Positions 12,460 to 25,505 are shown, counted from the stretch's first letter. The stretch: 64,000 nt of DNA from Triplophysa rosa (GCF_024868665.1 NC_079890.1:525712-589711); one strand, 5' to 3'. The notes: generated by a model not told the origin, from the sequence alone. Made by a program: numbers and translations.

Positions 12460-14772
12460 TCTTTCCTCTCATCCTCTTTCTTCTCGTTCTCTTTCTTTAA
12501 ACGTCCATCTATTCTCCTCCCCTCAGCTCTGATTATTCACTTCATCCAGGGGGTTCCATGCTCCTCCTCTCCTCATCTCTTCCCCTTCTCTCCTCCTCTC
12601 CTCTCGTCTCTCCTTTTTTTTTTGACGTACCAATTAACGGGACAATGTTTTAATATTCATAAAAGGTTTTTTTTTATTTTCATCTACTTTCTTCTCCTCC
12701 TTTCATCCCCATATCTCCTTGTCTCTTCTCATTTCATCTGGTCTCCTCCTGTTCTTCTCCTCTCTTCCCCTTTCTTCTCCTCACGCTTCTCCTCTCTCTT
12801 TCCTCTCCTCCTTCCCTCCTCACCCTTACTCCTTTATTCTCCTCCTTACTTCTCCTCTTCTCCTCCTTACTTCTCCTCTTCTCCTCCTTACTGCTCCTCC
12901 TCTCCTCCTTACTTCTCCTCCTCTCCTCCTAACTTCTCCTCTCCTCCTTTCTTCTCCTCCTTACTTCTCCTCTCCTCCTTACTTCTCCTCTTCTCCTCCT
13001 TACTTCTCCTCTTCTCCTCCTTACTGCTCCTCCTCTCCTCCTTACTTCTCCTCTTCTCCTCCTAACTTCTCCTCTCCTCCTTTCTTCTCCTCCTTACTTC
13101 TCCTCTCCTCCTTACTTCTCCTCCTCTCCTCCTTACTTCTCCTCTTCTCCTCCTTACTGCTCCTCCTCTCCTCCTTACTTCTCCTCTTCTCCTCCTTACT
13201 TCTCCTCTCCTCCTTACTTCTCCTCCTCTCCTCCTTACTGCTCCTCTCCTCCTTACTTCTCCTCTCCTCCTTTCTTCTCCTCCTCTCCTCCTTACTTCTC
13301 CTCTCCTCCTTACTTCTCCTCCTCTCCTCCTTACTTCTCCTCTTCTCCTCCTTACTTCTCCTCTTCTCCTCCTTACTGCTCCTCCTCTCCTCCTTACTTC
13401 TCCTCTTCTCCTCCTTACTTCTCCTCTCCTCCTTACTTCTCCTCCTCTCCTCCTTACTGCTCCTCTCCTCCTTACTTCTCCTCTCCTCCTTACTTCTCCT
13501 CCTCTCCTCCTTACTGCTCCTCTCCTCCTTACTTCTCCTCTCCTCCTTTCTTCTCCTCCTCTCCTCCTTACTGCTCCTCTCCTCCTTACTTCTCCTCTCC
13601 TCCTTTCTTCTCCTCCTCTCCTCCTTACTTCTCCTCTCCTCCTTACTTCTCCTCCTCTCCTCCTTACTGCTCCTCTCCTCCTTACTTCTCCTCTCCTCCT
13701 TACTTCTCCTCCTCTCCTCCTTACTGCTCCTCTCCTCCTTACTTCTCCTCTCCTCCTTTCTTCTCCTCCTCTCCTCCTTACTGCTCCTCTCCTCCTTACT
13801 TCTCCTCTCCTCCTTTCTTCTCCTCCTCTCCTCCTTACTTCTCCTCTCCTCCTTACTTCTCCTCCTCTCCTCCTTACTGCTCCTCTCCTCCTTACTTCTC
13901 CTCTCCTCCTTACTTCTCCTCCTCTCCTCCTTACTGCTCCTCTCCTCCTTACTTCTCCTCTCCTCCTTTCTTCTCCTCCTCTCCTCCTTACTGCTCCTCT
14001 CCTCCTTACTTCTCCTCTCCTCCTTTCTTCTCCTCCTCTCCTCCTTACTTCTCCTCTCCTCCTTACTTCTCCTCCTCTCCTCCTTACTGCTCCTCTCCTC
14101 CTTACTTCTCCTCTCCTCCTTACTTCTCCTCCTCTCCTCCTTACTGCTCCTCTCCTCCTTACTTCTCCTCTCCTCCTTTCTTCTCCTCCTCTCCTCCTTA
14201 CTGCTCCTCTCCTCCTTACTTCTCCTCTCCTCCTTTCTTCTCCTCCTTACTTCTCCTCTCCTCCTTACTTCTCCTCCTCTCCTCCTTACTGCTCCTCTCC
14301 TCCTTACTTCTCCTCTCCTCCTTACTTCTCCTCTTCTCCTCCTTACTTCTCCTCTCCTCCTTACTTCTCCTCCTCTCCTCCTTACTGCTCCTCTCCTCCT
14401 TACTTCTCCTCTCCTCCTTACTTCTCCTCCTCTCCTCCTTACTTCTCCTCTTCTCCTCTTTACTTCTCCTCTTCTCCTCCTCTCCTCTTTTCTTCTCCTC
14501 TTCTCCTCCTTACTTCTCCTCCCCTCTCTTCTCCTCCTCTCCTCCTTATTTCTCCTCCCCTCTCTTCTCCTCCTCTCCTCCTCTCCTCCTTATTTCTCCT
14601 CCCCTCACTTCTCCTCCTTACTTCTCTTCTCCTCCTCGCCTCCTTATTTCTCCTTCCTCTCTCTTCTCCTCCTCTCCTCCTTTCTTCTCCTTCTCCTCCA
14701 CTCCTCCCCTCTCTTCTTCTCCTCACCTCACCTCTCCTCCTTACCTCTCCTCCTCCCCTGCTCTTCTCCTCA
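12460..14772. repeat. Polypyrimidine (CTCCT-rich) satellite
   Basis: More than 2 kb almost purely C and T on the plus strand, built from CTCCTCCTTACTT, CTCCTCTCC and related units. It is interrupted by an AT-rich patch at 12620-12690. The 699-codon open frame in it consists of Leu/Ser repeats and is an artefact of stop-free composition. The strong purine/pyrimidine asymmetry could allow triplex (H-DNA) structure; that is inference. Confidence 0.9.
13411..14250. repeat. 210-bp higher-order repeat, four tandem copies
   Basis: Aligned by eye, the blocks starting at 13411, 13621, 13831 and 14041 are identical over 210 bp each. A fifth copy starting near 14251 diverges by a short deletion. Perfect identity among units of such simple sequence implies recent unequal exchange or slippage of a 210-bp unit. 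Confidence 0.85.
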
Positions 14773-14775
14773 GTA

Positions 14776-14853
14776 CTCATGTTTCCAGGGGTTTGAACCC
14801 ATGACCTTTGCCTGGTAACACAAAACTGTAGCAGTTGAGCTACAGGAACTAAA
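14776..14853 (-). repeat. tRNA-like sequence (degenerate tRNA or SINE head)
   Basis: On the minus strand it carries TGTAGCTCAACTG, resembling a type 2 promoter A box, and GGGTTCAAACCCC, resembling a B box/T arm, at roughly tRNA spacing. The D-stem is mismatched and no clean anticodon arm is visible. It is more likely a tRNA pseudogene or SINE remnant than a functional tRNA. Confidence 0.5.
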
Positions 14854-16169
14854 GGACATCTCTTCTCAACCCTTCTGACATGTTTCTCTGTGTTCTTAAT
14901 GTTCTCTCTCGCTCTCTCGCTCTCTCTCTCTCTCTCTGAGCCCAGTGTGTTTCCTGACTCTGCTTCCAAACACACACACACAGATTCCCTGCGAGCTCTC
15001 CGGAAGTTCAGGCACCATTTTGTTTCCAGCAGGTGTTGAGCTGTAAATAGGTCACTGATCCGGATCCGTAATGGTGGTTTTAGAGAAAGTTTGCAGTTTC
15101 CCTGGAGGTGATTGATTTTTAGTGGAACACAAATCGGCTCTAGAGGCCTGGAATATCTCGGGCCTGATCCATGCGTGACCTCACAGTGGATTCAGACATG
15201 TGTTCAGTCAGGCGTGATGACCGCACACAGAGCACACAAGTGTGAAAACCTCTCAATGCGGCCGGATACGCTCATTACAGACAGCAGAAACACTAAAATA
15301 TTATTTCATCCCTGCCACTCCTGAATATTGACAAACTCCCATAACAAATCATTCTTGACTAATATCTAGTACTTTCTGGCCCATATTCGATTGGGAAAAT
15401 AATTATTTATTTTATCTCTGGTGGTGGAATTCCGCAGGCAACGAGTTTCTTTTCAATAACATTCACATTTACAGCTCAGAGCAACAAACCAGCAGCAGAA
15501 GAAGAGGAAATTGTATTCATGTCTCAGATGAAATAAATGCACACATACAATCCCATTCAGTGTTTTTATATAATACAATGCCAGACTAAGTTACAAATAA
15601 TTCTTTCCCAACAGCCCATCACAGTCTAACTTATTTCTTTTTTTATTCATTTCCACAATCATGATATCAATGTAAATCAATCACTAAATATCACACTAAA
15701 ATAGCCAATAATATCATTTCCAATAGTTAAAAATGATAAATCGGCTAGTGATGAAAAAATATCCTCAGACTATAAACCTCAAATGATAAACCCGTCTCTA
15801 TCTTATTTATTTAATCATGTGATATGTTTCAGTATATTGTTGAATCATGACGTGTGTTTTTAGTGTTTACACTCAGTTTTTGAATATGTGTTTATACGTG
15901 AGAATTAAAACATCATGTCTTACCTTCCTACGAGCTCTCGGTCACATCTGCAAACAGAGAAAGAGATCTTAGTAAATGAGATAGTAAACAAGTGATATTG
16001 TGAACAATGACCTGAAACCCTGAAAGAAACAAAAGCTCATTTATCTCTCGCTCTGTCTCAAGAGTCTGCACAAAAATAAGGGGGCGAGAGAGAGGGGTTT
16101 TGTTTGCTCATTTTGGGCTGGATTTGTGTCTCGTTCTAATGTGCCACACAAAGTAACCACAATCAAGTA
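14854..16169. other. No gene seen apart from a possible micro-exon
   Basis: Contains a CT microsatellite at 14903-14938 and a possible minus-strand micro-exon at 15924-15947 (listed separately). The rest is unremarkable. Confidence 0.45.
15924..15947 (-). other. Possible 24-nt micro-exon of an unidentified host gene
   Basis: On the minus strand a TACTAAG branch-point-like motif and the pyrimidine tract TCTCTTTCTCTGTTTGCAG precede the segment, and GTAAGA follows it. One of the three phases is open (residues C-D-R-E-L-V-G); the other two contain stops. The length is a multiple of three, as in regulated neuronal micro-exons. There is no neighbouring exon to confirm it and I do not recognise the peptide. 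Confidence 0.25.
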
Positions 16170-16184
16170 CTGTGTGTGTGCGTG

Positions 16185-16255
<71 letters not shown>

Positions 16256-16257
16256 TT
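16170..16257. repeat. (GT)n microsatellite
   Basis: Nearly uninterrupted GT dinucleotides, directly upstream of the truncated GGGGAC element. Confidence 0.95.
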
Positions 16258-16353
16258 CATGTTTGTATATCCCGGTGGGGACCTAGACCTGAATACACAC
16301 CAACACATGGGGACTCGTGTCACCGTGGGGACCAAAATTGAGGTCCATGTGTG
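16258..16353 (+). mobile_element. GGGGAC element, subfamily 1, truncated copy
   Basis: Only the head of the element (TATCCCGGTGGGGACC to the ATTGAGGTCC segment) is present. It then reverts to GT repeat and is followed by a full copy at 16407. Head duplication separated by GT repeats suggests slippage or unequal exchange in the microsatellite. Confidence 0.7.
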
Positions 16354-16406
16354 TGTGTGAGTGTGTGTGCGTGTGTGTGTGTGTGTGTGTGTGCGTGTGT
16401 GTGTGC

Positions 16407-16677
16407 ATGTTTGTATATCCCGGTGGGGACCTAAACCTGAATACACACCAACACATGGGGACTCGTGTCACTGTGGGGACCAAAATTGAGGTCCTCATGG
16501 GCAAAAAAGCTAATAAATTGTACAGAACAATATTTTTTACAAATCTAAAAATGCAAAAAGTGTTCTATGATCTTTAGGTTTAGGGATAGGGTTAGGGATA
16601 GGGGATAGAATATACAGTTTGTACAGTATAAAAACATTACGCCTATGGACTGTCCCCACGGGGATAGTCAAACCAGC
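16407..16677 (+). mobile_element. GGGGAC element, subfamily 1, full copy in GT repeat
   Basis: Starts with TATCCCGGTGGGGACC and ends with GGACTGTCCCCACGGGGATA, so the tips are imperfect inverted repeats of about 15 bp. The interior includes a TTAGGGATAGGG tract and a GTACAGTATAAAA tract shared with subfamily 2. It has no coding capacity. GT repeats flank both sides. A non-autonomous DNA transposon is likely, but I cannot assign a superfamily. Confidence 0.65.
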
Positions 16678-17958
<1,281 letters not shown>

Positions 17959-17985
17959 CATGTGTGTGTGCGCGTGTGTGTGTGT

Positions 17986-18025
<40 letters not shown>
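17959..18025. repeat. (GT)n microsatellite
   Basis: GT dinucleotides following the subfamily 2 GGGGAC element. Confidence 0.93.
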
Positions 18026-18027
<2 letters not shown>

Positions 18028-18251
18028 TACTACAGTAATCAATACATCAAAAACACATTGTTACTACACTTTTACCACAAAATATGGTTAATTTCCGCAA
18101 GAATAAAACATGTCATTCTATTTATATACATTACAGTGAAAGCATTTGAAATCACTAGTGAAGTGTCAGAGGTCACTGTTGTCATGACGTCAGAGCCTTT
18201 AAGTCACATGACATTTGAACAGCTGATAAACTTCTGAATGTTCCTGAACAC

Positions 18252-18374
<123 letters not shown>

Positions 18375-18808
18375 GATGTTTTTCATCAGTTCAAAGGAAG
18401 ATGAGATGAAGCATGAATGAACATTAATATTCTGCTGCTGTTCATTTGCATCATGTTTGATGAGGTGCAGAAGTTCATAAAAGCATCAGGAAAAGGAAAC
18501 AAACATGAATACAGCCGATACTGAACACTAACTCCCTGAGCTTAGCATTTATATGACACATTATCCAACTGAGATGCCGGTAAACATCAAGATTATATTC
18601 CACACTAGCCGAGAACTGCTGCAGAAATACACACACGTCCCTATTCAACATTCTATCTTCCGTCTCAAGGCTAAAGTATATTCCGGCCGTCCGCGTGCCG
18701 CCCGCATTACGTCATTTTCGTCATCAGCAGGGTCCGCGTCCGCGTGCAGCCCATTTTTTAGAAACAGCGCATTTGCTGAGTCCACTTGGTGACTGTAGCA
18801 AAGTTCAA

Positions 18809-19087
18809 TGTAGGGAAGGAAGGAGGCGGGAACCGGCGAACATTTAACAATCTTTAATCAAAAATAAACAACAATACGGAAGTAAAAGGCCACACAAACA
18901 TAAACAAAACTTAACATTTCCGGGCCCGGTCCTCTCTCGTCGGCAGTCCCGTTGCTCGTCCTCTTATGCTCCCTAGCTCCCCGTGAGGCATGCGGGACCG
19001 GAGCGCGTACAGCTGATACTCATTATCACTCACGCCACCGGCCCCGCCTTCCTGCCCCACGGCTCTCGTCCCGCCTTCCTCGCTACA
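18809..19087 (-). mobile_element. Candidate solo LTR
   Basis: On the minus strand it starts TGTAGCGAGG and ends CTTCCCTACA, that is TG...CA ends with short inverted tips. It contains an ATTAAA-type polyadenylation signal near the 3' end and GC-rich upstream sequence. No 5-bp target duplication is visible, which weakens the call. Other explanations are a GC-rich promoter-like fragment or a recombined LTR. Confidence 0.45.
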
Positions 19088-19632
19088 GTGACGTACTGCG
19101 CATGTGTGGAACTCGTCTATCCGCGATTGAGTCAAGTATACCCGGTGTTTAAGTCTCAAACATTTATCAAACTAATAATACAACCATCTGGAATAACTGA
19201 GTCTGATTGACCATTTGACAATCCAAGGTCTGTTATTCCCCGATAACAACCACTAAAACACCACTCATGCAGCTACTGCAGTGCAGTTTCATACAAATAC
19301 ATTTAATATAAATGTCTAATAACACAAATTAATAATTCATCTCTAATTTTCTCAATGATCTGTAAAATTTCTATTTGAGATCAATAGTTTGATCAAATGA
19401 AATTATCGTTTCATTAATATGTTATTGCATTTTTTATTACATGGTTCATTACACATTATAGGTTGATCGTTTTTATTTAAGCCATTTTTGCACTACATTA
19501 AGTGTCAGTGTCAGTGCATGAAAACAACCAAGTATATGAAATCATTAATACAGCTTCCAAGGTCTGTGATTGTTATGAGAATGAAGTGATTCCAAACTTT
19601 TTAATGAAGGTAACACACACACACGTGTGTTT
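19088..19632. other. No gene seen
   Basis: AT-rich sequence between the LTR candidate and a GGGGAC element. Confidence 0.5.
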
Positions 19633-19866
19633 TATTATCTACGTGGGGACAGTCCATAGGCGTAATGAGTTGTATACTGTACAAACTGTATATTTTTGTA
19701 ACCCAACCCCTAAACCTAAAGATCATAGAACATTTTTAGATTTTCAAAAATTATCGTTCTGCACAATTTATAAGCTTTTGTGCCCATGAGGACCTCAATT
19801 TTGGTCCCCACAGTGACACGAGTCCCCATGTGTTGATGTGCACTCAGGTTTAGGTCCCCACTAACA
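19633..19866 (-). mobile_element. GGGGAC element, subfamily 1, minus-strand copy
   Basis: Reverse complement of the 16407 copy: begins GTGGGGACAGTCCATAGGCG, contains TTTTGGTCCCCACAGTGACA and ends in a CA microsatellite. A CA/GT tract also lies just upstream. It is diverged from the other copies. Confidence 0.65.
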
Positions 19867-20062
19867 TATAAAAACAAGTACACACACACACACACAGTGA
19901 TGCCACCAGTGTGTCCATTGTTAAGATGATCATTTATTCATGACACTGTACTCAGATCTGAAACTACTGTGTAAATGTGTGTCTCACTTTAACACTTTCA
20001 CATGTGTCCCATTTATTCTGACCTATCAGCAGTCACACGTGACACTAATAACTGTTTATATT

Positions 20063-20970
20063 TATTACACAATAGTTCCTTCTGGTTCTTGAATCTGATT
20101 GGCTGAGAGCCATGCGATATTCCACCAGTATCATCACGAAAACCGCTTCACCGAAACGCACATTTGGCAGTGTCACACAGAGCAATTCACAGCTGTTATA
20201 GTGGTGGCGGTGTGCAAGTGAACTAGATGGTTGTGACCCGCCATATCAACAGAGAAAGTGAGAACTGTAAACAAGCGCATGTTTACATTAAAAAACAATG
20301 TAAAGTGCTGCAGTGCAATGGAAAAACACATTCTCGTTGAGTTGCCTTTTAAAAGTCTCTCTTTTTTATTCACACACACGTCCTGTCTCTTTATTTCTCA
20401 CTAATAACTTTAGCAGCACAGCGCTAATTTAAAAGATGTGACGGTTTGGAATTAGTAACGGGGGTTTGTTGAACTGTTACGCTGGGCTTGAATTCGTGGC
20501 ATAAGAAAGTACTTCCCCAGTTCCTTTAAAAACCGGAGGGTTCTGTTGATGTTGTTTATGATTTATCTACTTACTTGTGCCGTGGAACTGTTGTATAAAT
20601 GCAACATCACTTTTGTAGTCGAGTGATCGTGCTCTTTATAAAACGGTCAGTTCTGGTCCTTGATTCTGATTGGCTGAGCCGAGTAGTAAGCCGTTATAAA
20701 ATACCCCGATTTATAACGGCTGACCGCATTACATAGCCTAAATATAATTTTATTTACTTTATTTTATGAAACCTTGCTACGTAGTTACTGTTTCATAAGC
20801 AATAAGCCCCGTGAAGCAATGGGTTACAGTGCATTTTATAACAGCTAAGTGGGTTTTAGGCACTCCGCTTCGCGTCGTGGCAGCATTACCACCTCAGGGT
20901 GTGCATTAACTTTCGAATAATTGAACGGCCCGTGGTCAATTACTCCTTACATATCATTGGCTGACATTGT
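20063..20970. repeat. Possible dispersed repeat with duplicated GATTGGCTGA blocks
   Basis: Two similar blocks, TTGAATCTGATTGGCTGAGA near 20092 and TTGATTCTGATTGGCTGAGC near 20660, lie in the same orientation. The block type is reminiscent of common fish non-autonomous DNA repeats, but I could not define its ends. Confidence 0.3.
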
Positions 20971-22834
20971 TTCCTGTACTCGTGCCTCTGGTCTAATCAC
21001 AACCATGCTGATATAGAATCAAATCACACTCCCATTCCAGCGATATTGCATTAACATCATCTTATTCAAAAATCATCTTTAACACAGAGACAGCTTTCGA
21101 CAGCAGCAGACGTCTGTATTTTCATAAGTGTTCTTCTTCTGTTTATTTATATTCATCTCTTTCTATGTGCTGTAATCTCTGCTCTGCCAAAATACACACA
21201 ACATTACACCACTATTGCAACATAACAGATACCATCTCTTTACTTTCATTCTCCACTGCTTAATGAAATCAAAAGAAAGAGAGCGAGAGAGAGAGAGAGA
21301 GAGGAAATTATCTTCTTAGTATTTTGCTGTTCAGTAAAAATTTCCTTGAAACATTTACCAGAGAAGCAGAACAGATAATATACTTTCTATATGGTTGTAT
21401 TCACAGATCATCTATCTTATTATAAAACACTAGGGATGTGACGAGACACTTATCCCACGAAATAAAACGAGATTTTTAGACTTTTTTAAAGAAATTATTA
21501 AATATATTTTGAGGTGGCACAGGTTAAATACAGGAAGCATATGCGACCAAAATGGTCGCAATTTCGAGCCTAGAACTCCATTATCCCAATTGCATGAGCA
21601 TATCGGATATCCACGAGATCTCATCACACCCCTATAAAACACTTTTTATGTTACGGATATATATTATATTTGATATCACTATGTTTTATAACAACTGAAA
21701 AAGATCTGTTAAATATGTTTCTTCCACTTTTGTATAATTGTTTTCTTTTTTTAAGGTGTCTGGTGATGCACTGTATATGAGAGACAGTCTGGAGTAAGAC
21801 AGCAGACTTACAGACAGACAGATCAGAATAAACTGAATTAAAAACATCTTACAGCAGGGAGAGAATCATCTACACAATCTGATTCAGATTCCTCTTAATG
21901 ATATTTCAGTCCATTAATAATGTTTTTTCATGACGTGAATAAAGTGATCTTTCTGAATTAATCTAATTCTTCACTTTACCCTCAGCTGTCTGTTGCCAGA
22001 TCGTGACATCTCATTTCACATTTGACAACAGGAAAGATATAACACATTATAAAGATGCAGTGACTGCACAGTTTACAGTGTTGTGTGATTGTAAACAGCC
22101 TACACGCTTGATAATTAAGTTTATTGTCAATTAAATTGTGTATCATATTTAAAATAATTCATATTTGTTTGACTTATTTTCACTACTTATTCAAGATTTG
22201 CATAGCATTAAACAGCTCTAGCTGTGATAAAATCACTGTGTTGACGCAGGCCTGTGAAACATTTCATAGTAAAAGAGTAAAAAATGCAGAATTACAGATA
22301 AAGCAATGCACTTCAGGAATGTTTAATGAAGCTGAGGGTCACTCACTCACTTCTGATGTTTTATTAAAGAGAAACCAGTTCTCAGCGAGCGAGGAGAGAA
22401 GGTCAATAAACCTCCTGATCAGAGAGACGGAATGGAAATGACAGGAATTCACATTCTCACTTCATTTTAAACACGTCTGTTATAAACCCTCCCCTAAAAA
22501 CATCTACAAATCAAAACACACTGCCGTTGGTTGCCTCACGTGTCAGTAAGACCCTGCATCTTCCTGTATAAGTGGGCGGAGCTTGGGCGTAATAAGCTGC
22601 GGTGTGGAGCAGACTTCAACTGAGCGAGAGTAAATTCTGACAAACACGTAATTTCTCTGACAGTCAAACAACATATCACAAGACAAACTCGACAAAACAA
22701 ACTCAAAACAGTCAGTTTCAGAGCAGGAAAGCGGCTAACAAGGACCTGGCGGCGGTGCGAACACACACACACGGAGCGTGACAGGTGCGAGCTGGAGAAG
22801 CTGATGTTTGTGCAGTTAGGAAGCAGCCATCAGA
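20971..22834. other. No gene seen
   Basis: AT-rich sequence. A short (GA)n tract lies near 21280-21302. The segment 22560-22834 is less AT-rich and contains CCTGTATAAGTGGGCGGAGC, a TATA/GC-box-like combination upstream of the possible exon. Confidence 0.4.
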
Positions 22835-22866
22835 ATGTCTGAAATGCAGCCGTACGCAGCTGTCAG
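22835..22866 (+). CDS. Possible first coding exon of an unidentified host gene
   Basis: An ATG at 22835 opens the short frame MSEMQPYAAV, which runs directly into CAG|GTGTGT, a good splice-donor match, in phase 2. About 270 bp upstream is a TATAAGTGGGCGG-like promoter patch, giving a plausible 5' UTR. I do not recognise the peptide and see no second exon before the transposon nest that begins at 23194. Chance occurrence is quite possible. Confidence 0.25.
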
Positions 22867-23193
22867 GTGTGTAAACAGTCGACATATTGATCAGTGTCTA
22901 CTTTCTTCTGCACATCTGATCTCCTCGACTGTCAGCTCCTGCTCAATCCCACACTGCCTCTGTTTGTCTTCATCACTAAACTCACTCTAACGCTTATGAA
23001 ACGAATGAATCAGACATGAGAAACAAGAACACACACTGGAAAATACTATCAGCCAACTTACCGTCTTAACATTAGTAAGTAAAGCAGTGTTTTAATTTGA
23101 ACTTAATCAAAGTTGGAAAGTAAACTTGTGTTCTTTGAGTAAACTGAAGTGCTGATGACTAAAAACTGTTGTTGAATGAATATGTCGACTGTA

Positions 23194-23232
23194 CACTGCA
23201 AAAATGCCTTTCTTACTTAGTATTTTTGTCTT
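23194..23232 (+). mobile_element. Hairpin MITE, left half (split by DIRS-A)
   Basis: CACTGCAAAAATGCCTTTCT through GTATTTTTGTCTT is the reverse complement of the MITE right end at about 49980-50018. It is preceded by TA, as is usual for Tc1/mariner-type MITEs. The matching remainder resumes at 49619, after DIRS-A. Confidence 0.78.
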
Positions 23233-23302
23233 GTTCCCTTTCTGTCGGTCTCTCGACATTGTGTCGAACCGACAGAATGGGGTTTGATCTTGAGAACCTA
23301 TC

Positions 23303-23874
23303 TGTCACGGTCACAAAGGAGAAGAAGAACCCAATTGCAGGCAGCCGGTGGTGAAGGGGTTAACACAAAGGTTTATTAAATAATAAAACACAAAACAAAG
23401 ATCCACAAGGGGATAAAACAACACTAAAATATAAATAATACAGACAGGAACAATAAACTGGACTGGACTAAACTAACATAACACTTGACACTACTGACTG
23501 GACTAGACTAAACGGAGACACGACTAAGAAAACAGGAACAATGAATAACGCTTCGCAAGGTAACTTACACAGGTGAGCACACAGCAGGATACACGGACAG
23601 GTAGCACACAATGAACGACCACAGGACAATGAACACGAGGGCATTTTATGGGGAGACAAACAAAGGAAGATAACGAGGGGCAGGTGAGGAACATGAGACA
23701 CGGCAGGGAAACAATACGGGAAACGAGAGGGGCGGGGTCAATGACGAGACACGAGAAAGAACATGGAATGTCAATGGTAAACACCCCATGACTTTCTCAC
23801 ACTAAACATAAGGGATCTGTCACGATCCTGTCACAAGACTAGAAAATCCTGAACAAGAAGGCAGGACCATGACA
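23303..23874 (-). mobile_element. Solo LTR of a Gypsy-type element (copy 1)
   Basis: 572 bp with TGTCACGGTC...GACCATGACA ends and a perfect 5-bp target duplication, CTATC (23298-23302 and 23875-23879), inside the DIRS-A left repeat. On the minus strand it shows AATAAA-type polyadenylation signals near the terminal part. TG...CA ends plus a 5-bp duplication indicate LTR-LTR recombination of a former retrotransposon. The second copy at 55830 is clearly related. Confidence 0.85.
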
Positions 23875-24194
23875 CTATCATCTCCGATTGTACTTTTTAA
23901 AGGCCAATGAAGTTGGCAAATGGCGTGGCATTCCAGTCTCTGCCCAGTACATACGGGTATAAAAAGGAAGATGGCGTGCCCATTCATTCACCTTTTTGTT
24001 CTTCGGAACCTGCTGAGCTTATGCTAAGCGCATCTTCTTCAATTGAAGCAAATCTATTGGATTCTACGACGCAGAGCAGCGGATTCGTCCTGGTGTGTGC
24101 GACTTCCCCTGGTTCGGTAGCGAGCCGACGGTATCTACAAGAGCAAATTTCCTTGAAAGAGCAAATTTCTCACAGCGTGCACTTGCCGCCAGGC

Positions 24195-24425
24195 ATGTCT
24201 CGCCGCTGTAACCTCGGATGTTGCCGGCTCGTCCTCGAGCCTGACAAGCACAATACCTGCATCATATGTCTGTGTCTCCAACATGCTGAGGTAGCGTTCG
24301 TGGATACGGCATGCCTGCACTGCAAGCATATGCCGATCAAGGCATTGCGGTCACGGTTGGCTGTGTTCTTTTTGGACCCAGCCACAACATCGTCTGCTTC
24401 CTGTTCTGCATGCCGCTCAGGTTGA
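24195..24425 (+). pseudogene. DIRS Gag N-terminus (DIRS-A)
   Basis: Starts at ATG 24195 (MSRRCNLGCCRLV) and reads through the Cys/His cluster H-x3-C-x2-C...H-A...C-x2-C to a stop at 24423. After about 70 codons the sequence jumps to the RNase H end of pol, so the rest of Gag and nearly all RT are deleted. This copy keeps the cluster residues intact, unlike DIRS-1 and DIRS-B. Confidence 0.7.
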
Positions 24426-24700
24426 TGCATATGAGACCGCTTCAGCATTGGCTTCAGAGTCGAGTTCCTTCCATATCCCGGGCGACCTCAACCAGACAGC
24501 CGACGCGCTCTCTTGGCAGGTCATGCTCCGTGGAGAATGGCGACTCCATCTCCGCACCATCCAGCTCATTTGGGAGCAGTTCGGGCAGGCGCAGGAGGAC
24601 CTGTTTGCCTCCCAGTACTTTCGCAAGGTTCTACAACCTTCGACCGGCTGGGCTTTATGCCTGCGCAGCGCCTTCTCCCCTTCATCAGATGAGTCAGTGC
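24426..24700 (+). pseudogene. RNase H / Dam-like / recombinase slivers (DIRS-A)
   Basis: Three fused remnants: MHMRPLQHWLQSRVP (RT end, 24425-24469), FHIPGDLNQTADALS (RNase H end, about 24470-24515) continuing into QLIWEQFGQAQEDLFAS (start of the Dam-like region), then FARFYNLR in another frame near 24620-24650 (recombinase tyrosine box). At least three internal deletions are therefore present. Confidence 0.7.
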
Positions 24701-25336
24701 GCTGTTCCAGCTTGCCTACTTCCTCCACTGGACGAAGTATAAGCGTTCCATCTATCACTAAGCACTTCGAGTTTACGAGCCGGGCCGAGCGGCTTGTATT
24801 CCAGGCCCAGTATAGGTGAGTTTCCCTCACGAGGCGAACCCTTACACTTGAGCTAGTGCTCCACACGTTGTGACTCCCCTCCTTGGGTAGTCCCTTCTGA
24901 CGTTCCTCACTGTTGGTTCCCCTATCGGTGAACCTGTGACCTCCCCTCGGTGGACTCCACCGCTTCTGTGCACCCCTGTTGGGACTCCGCACTACTACTC
25001 CCATGAGTTCTCCCTACTGGTGAGACCATGTAGGTATTCCACGTTTATTCTCCGTACGGCAGATGTGGTCTCTGTAGCGTTCTCCCCTCAGTTGAGGGGG
25101 TACCGCTTCCCAGTGTCCCTTACGGTGTCGGACGGCTATCTTGCCCCTAGAGTAGCAAAGGCCACTGCCTGTACGGCCGTTATTAGGAGCCTCTCGTCCT
25201 GATCCACGCATTGATGTCTTACTACACCACTGGAAGGTTACGATTTGCGGTTGCGCTCACTTGTGACTTTCCAGGCTGGTCAGTGTCGCTCCGTTGGAAC
25301 TCGTGACGAGGCACAGCGCCATGGTGTTTTGTATAG

Positions 25337-25413
25337 GAACCCCATTCTGTCGGTTCGACACAATGTCGAGAGACCGATAGAAAGGGAACATCGTGGTTAT
25401 GTATGTAACCTCA
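25337..25413 (+). repeat. Internal complementary region of DIRS-A, first part
   Basis: Complement of the DIRS-A left tip (25337-25389), then the start of the right-tip complement, ending GTAACCTCA. It resumes as GTTCCCTGATGGAGGGAACG at 49354, on the far side of DIRS-E. Confidence 0.75.
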
Positions 25414-25505
25414 GTTCCCTTTCTGTCGGTCTCTTCGACGTTGTGTCGAACCGACAGAATGGGGTTGTCTTGAGAACCTATCATCTTCTGAGTATATTGA
25501 AAAGG

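Noticed and set aside
12719..14818. 699-codon open frame rich in Leu and Ser
   Set aside because: It lies wholly in the polypyrimidine satellite; CTCCTT-type units simply lack stop codons in that frame.
14776..14853. Functional tRNA gene
   Set aside because: D-stem and anticodon arm do not pair; only A- and B-box-like segments remain.
18809..19087. CpG-island promoter of a host gene
   Set aside because: TG...CA ends and a polyadenylation-type signal suggest an LTR, and no exon follows; kept only as a candidate LTR.
23303..23874. DNA transposon with TGTCACGGTC inverted tips
   Set aside because: The 5-bp target duplication, TG...CA ends and LTR-like internal signals fit a solo LTR better.
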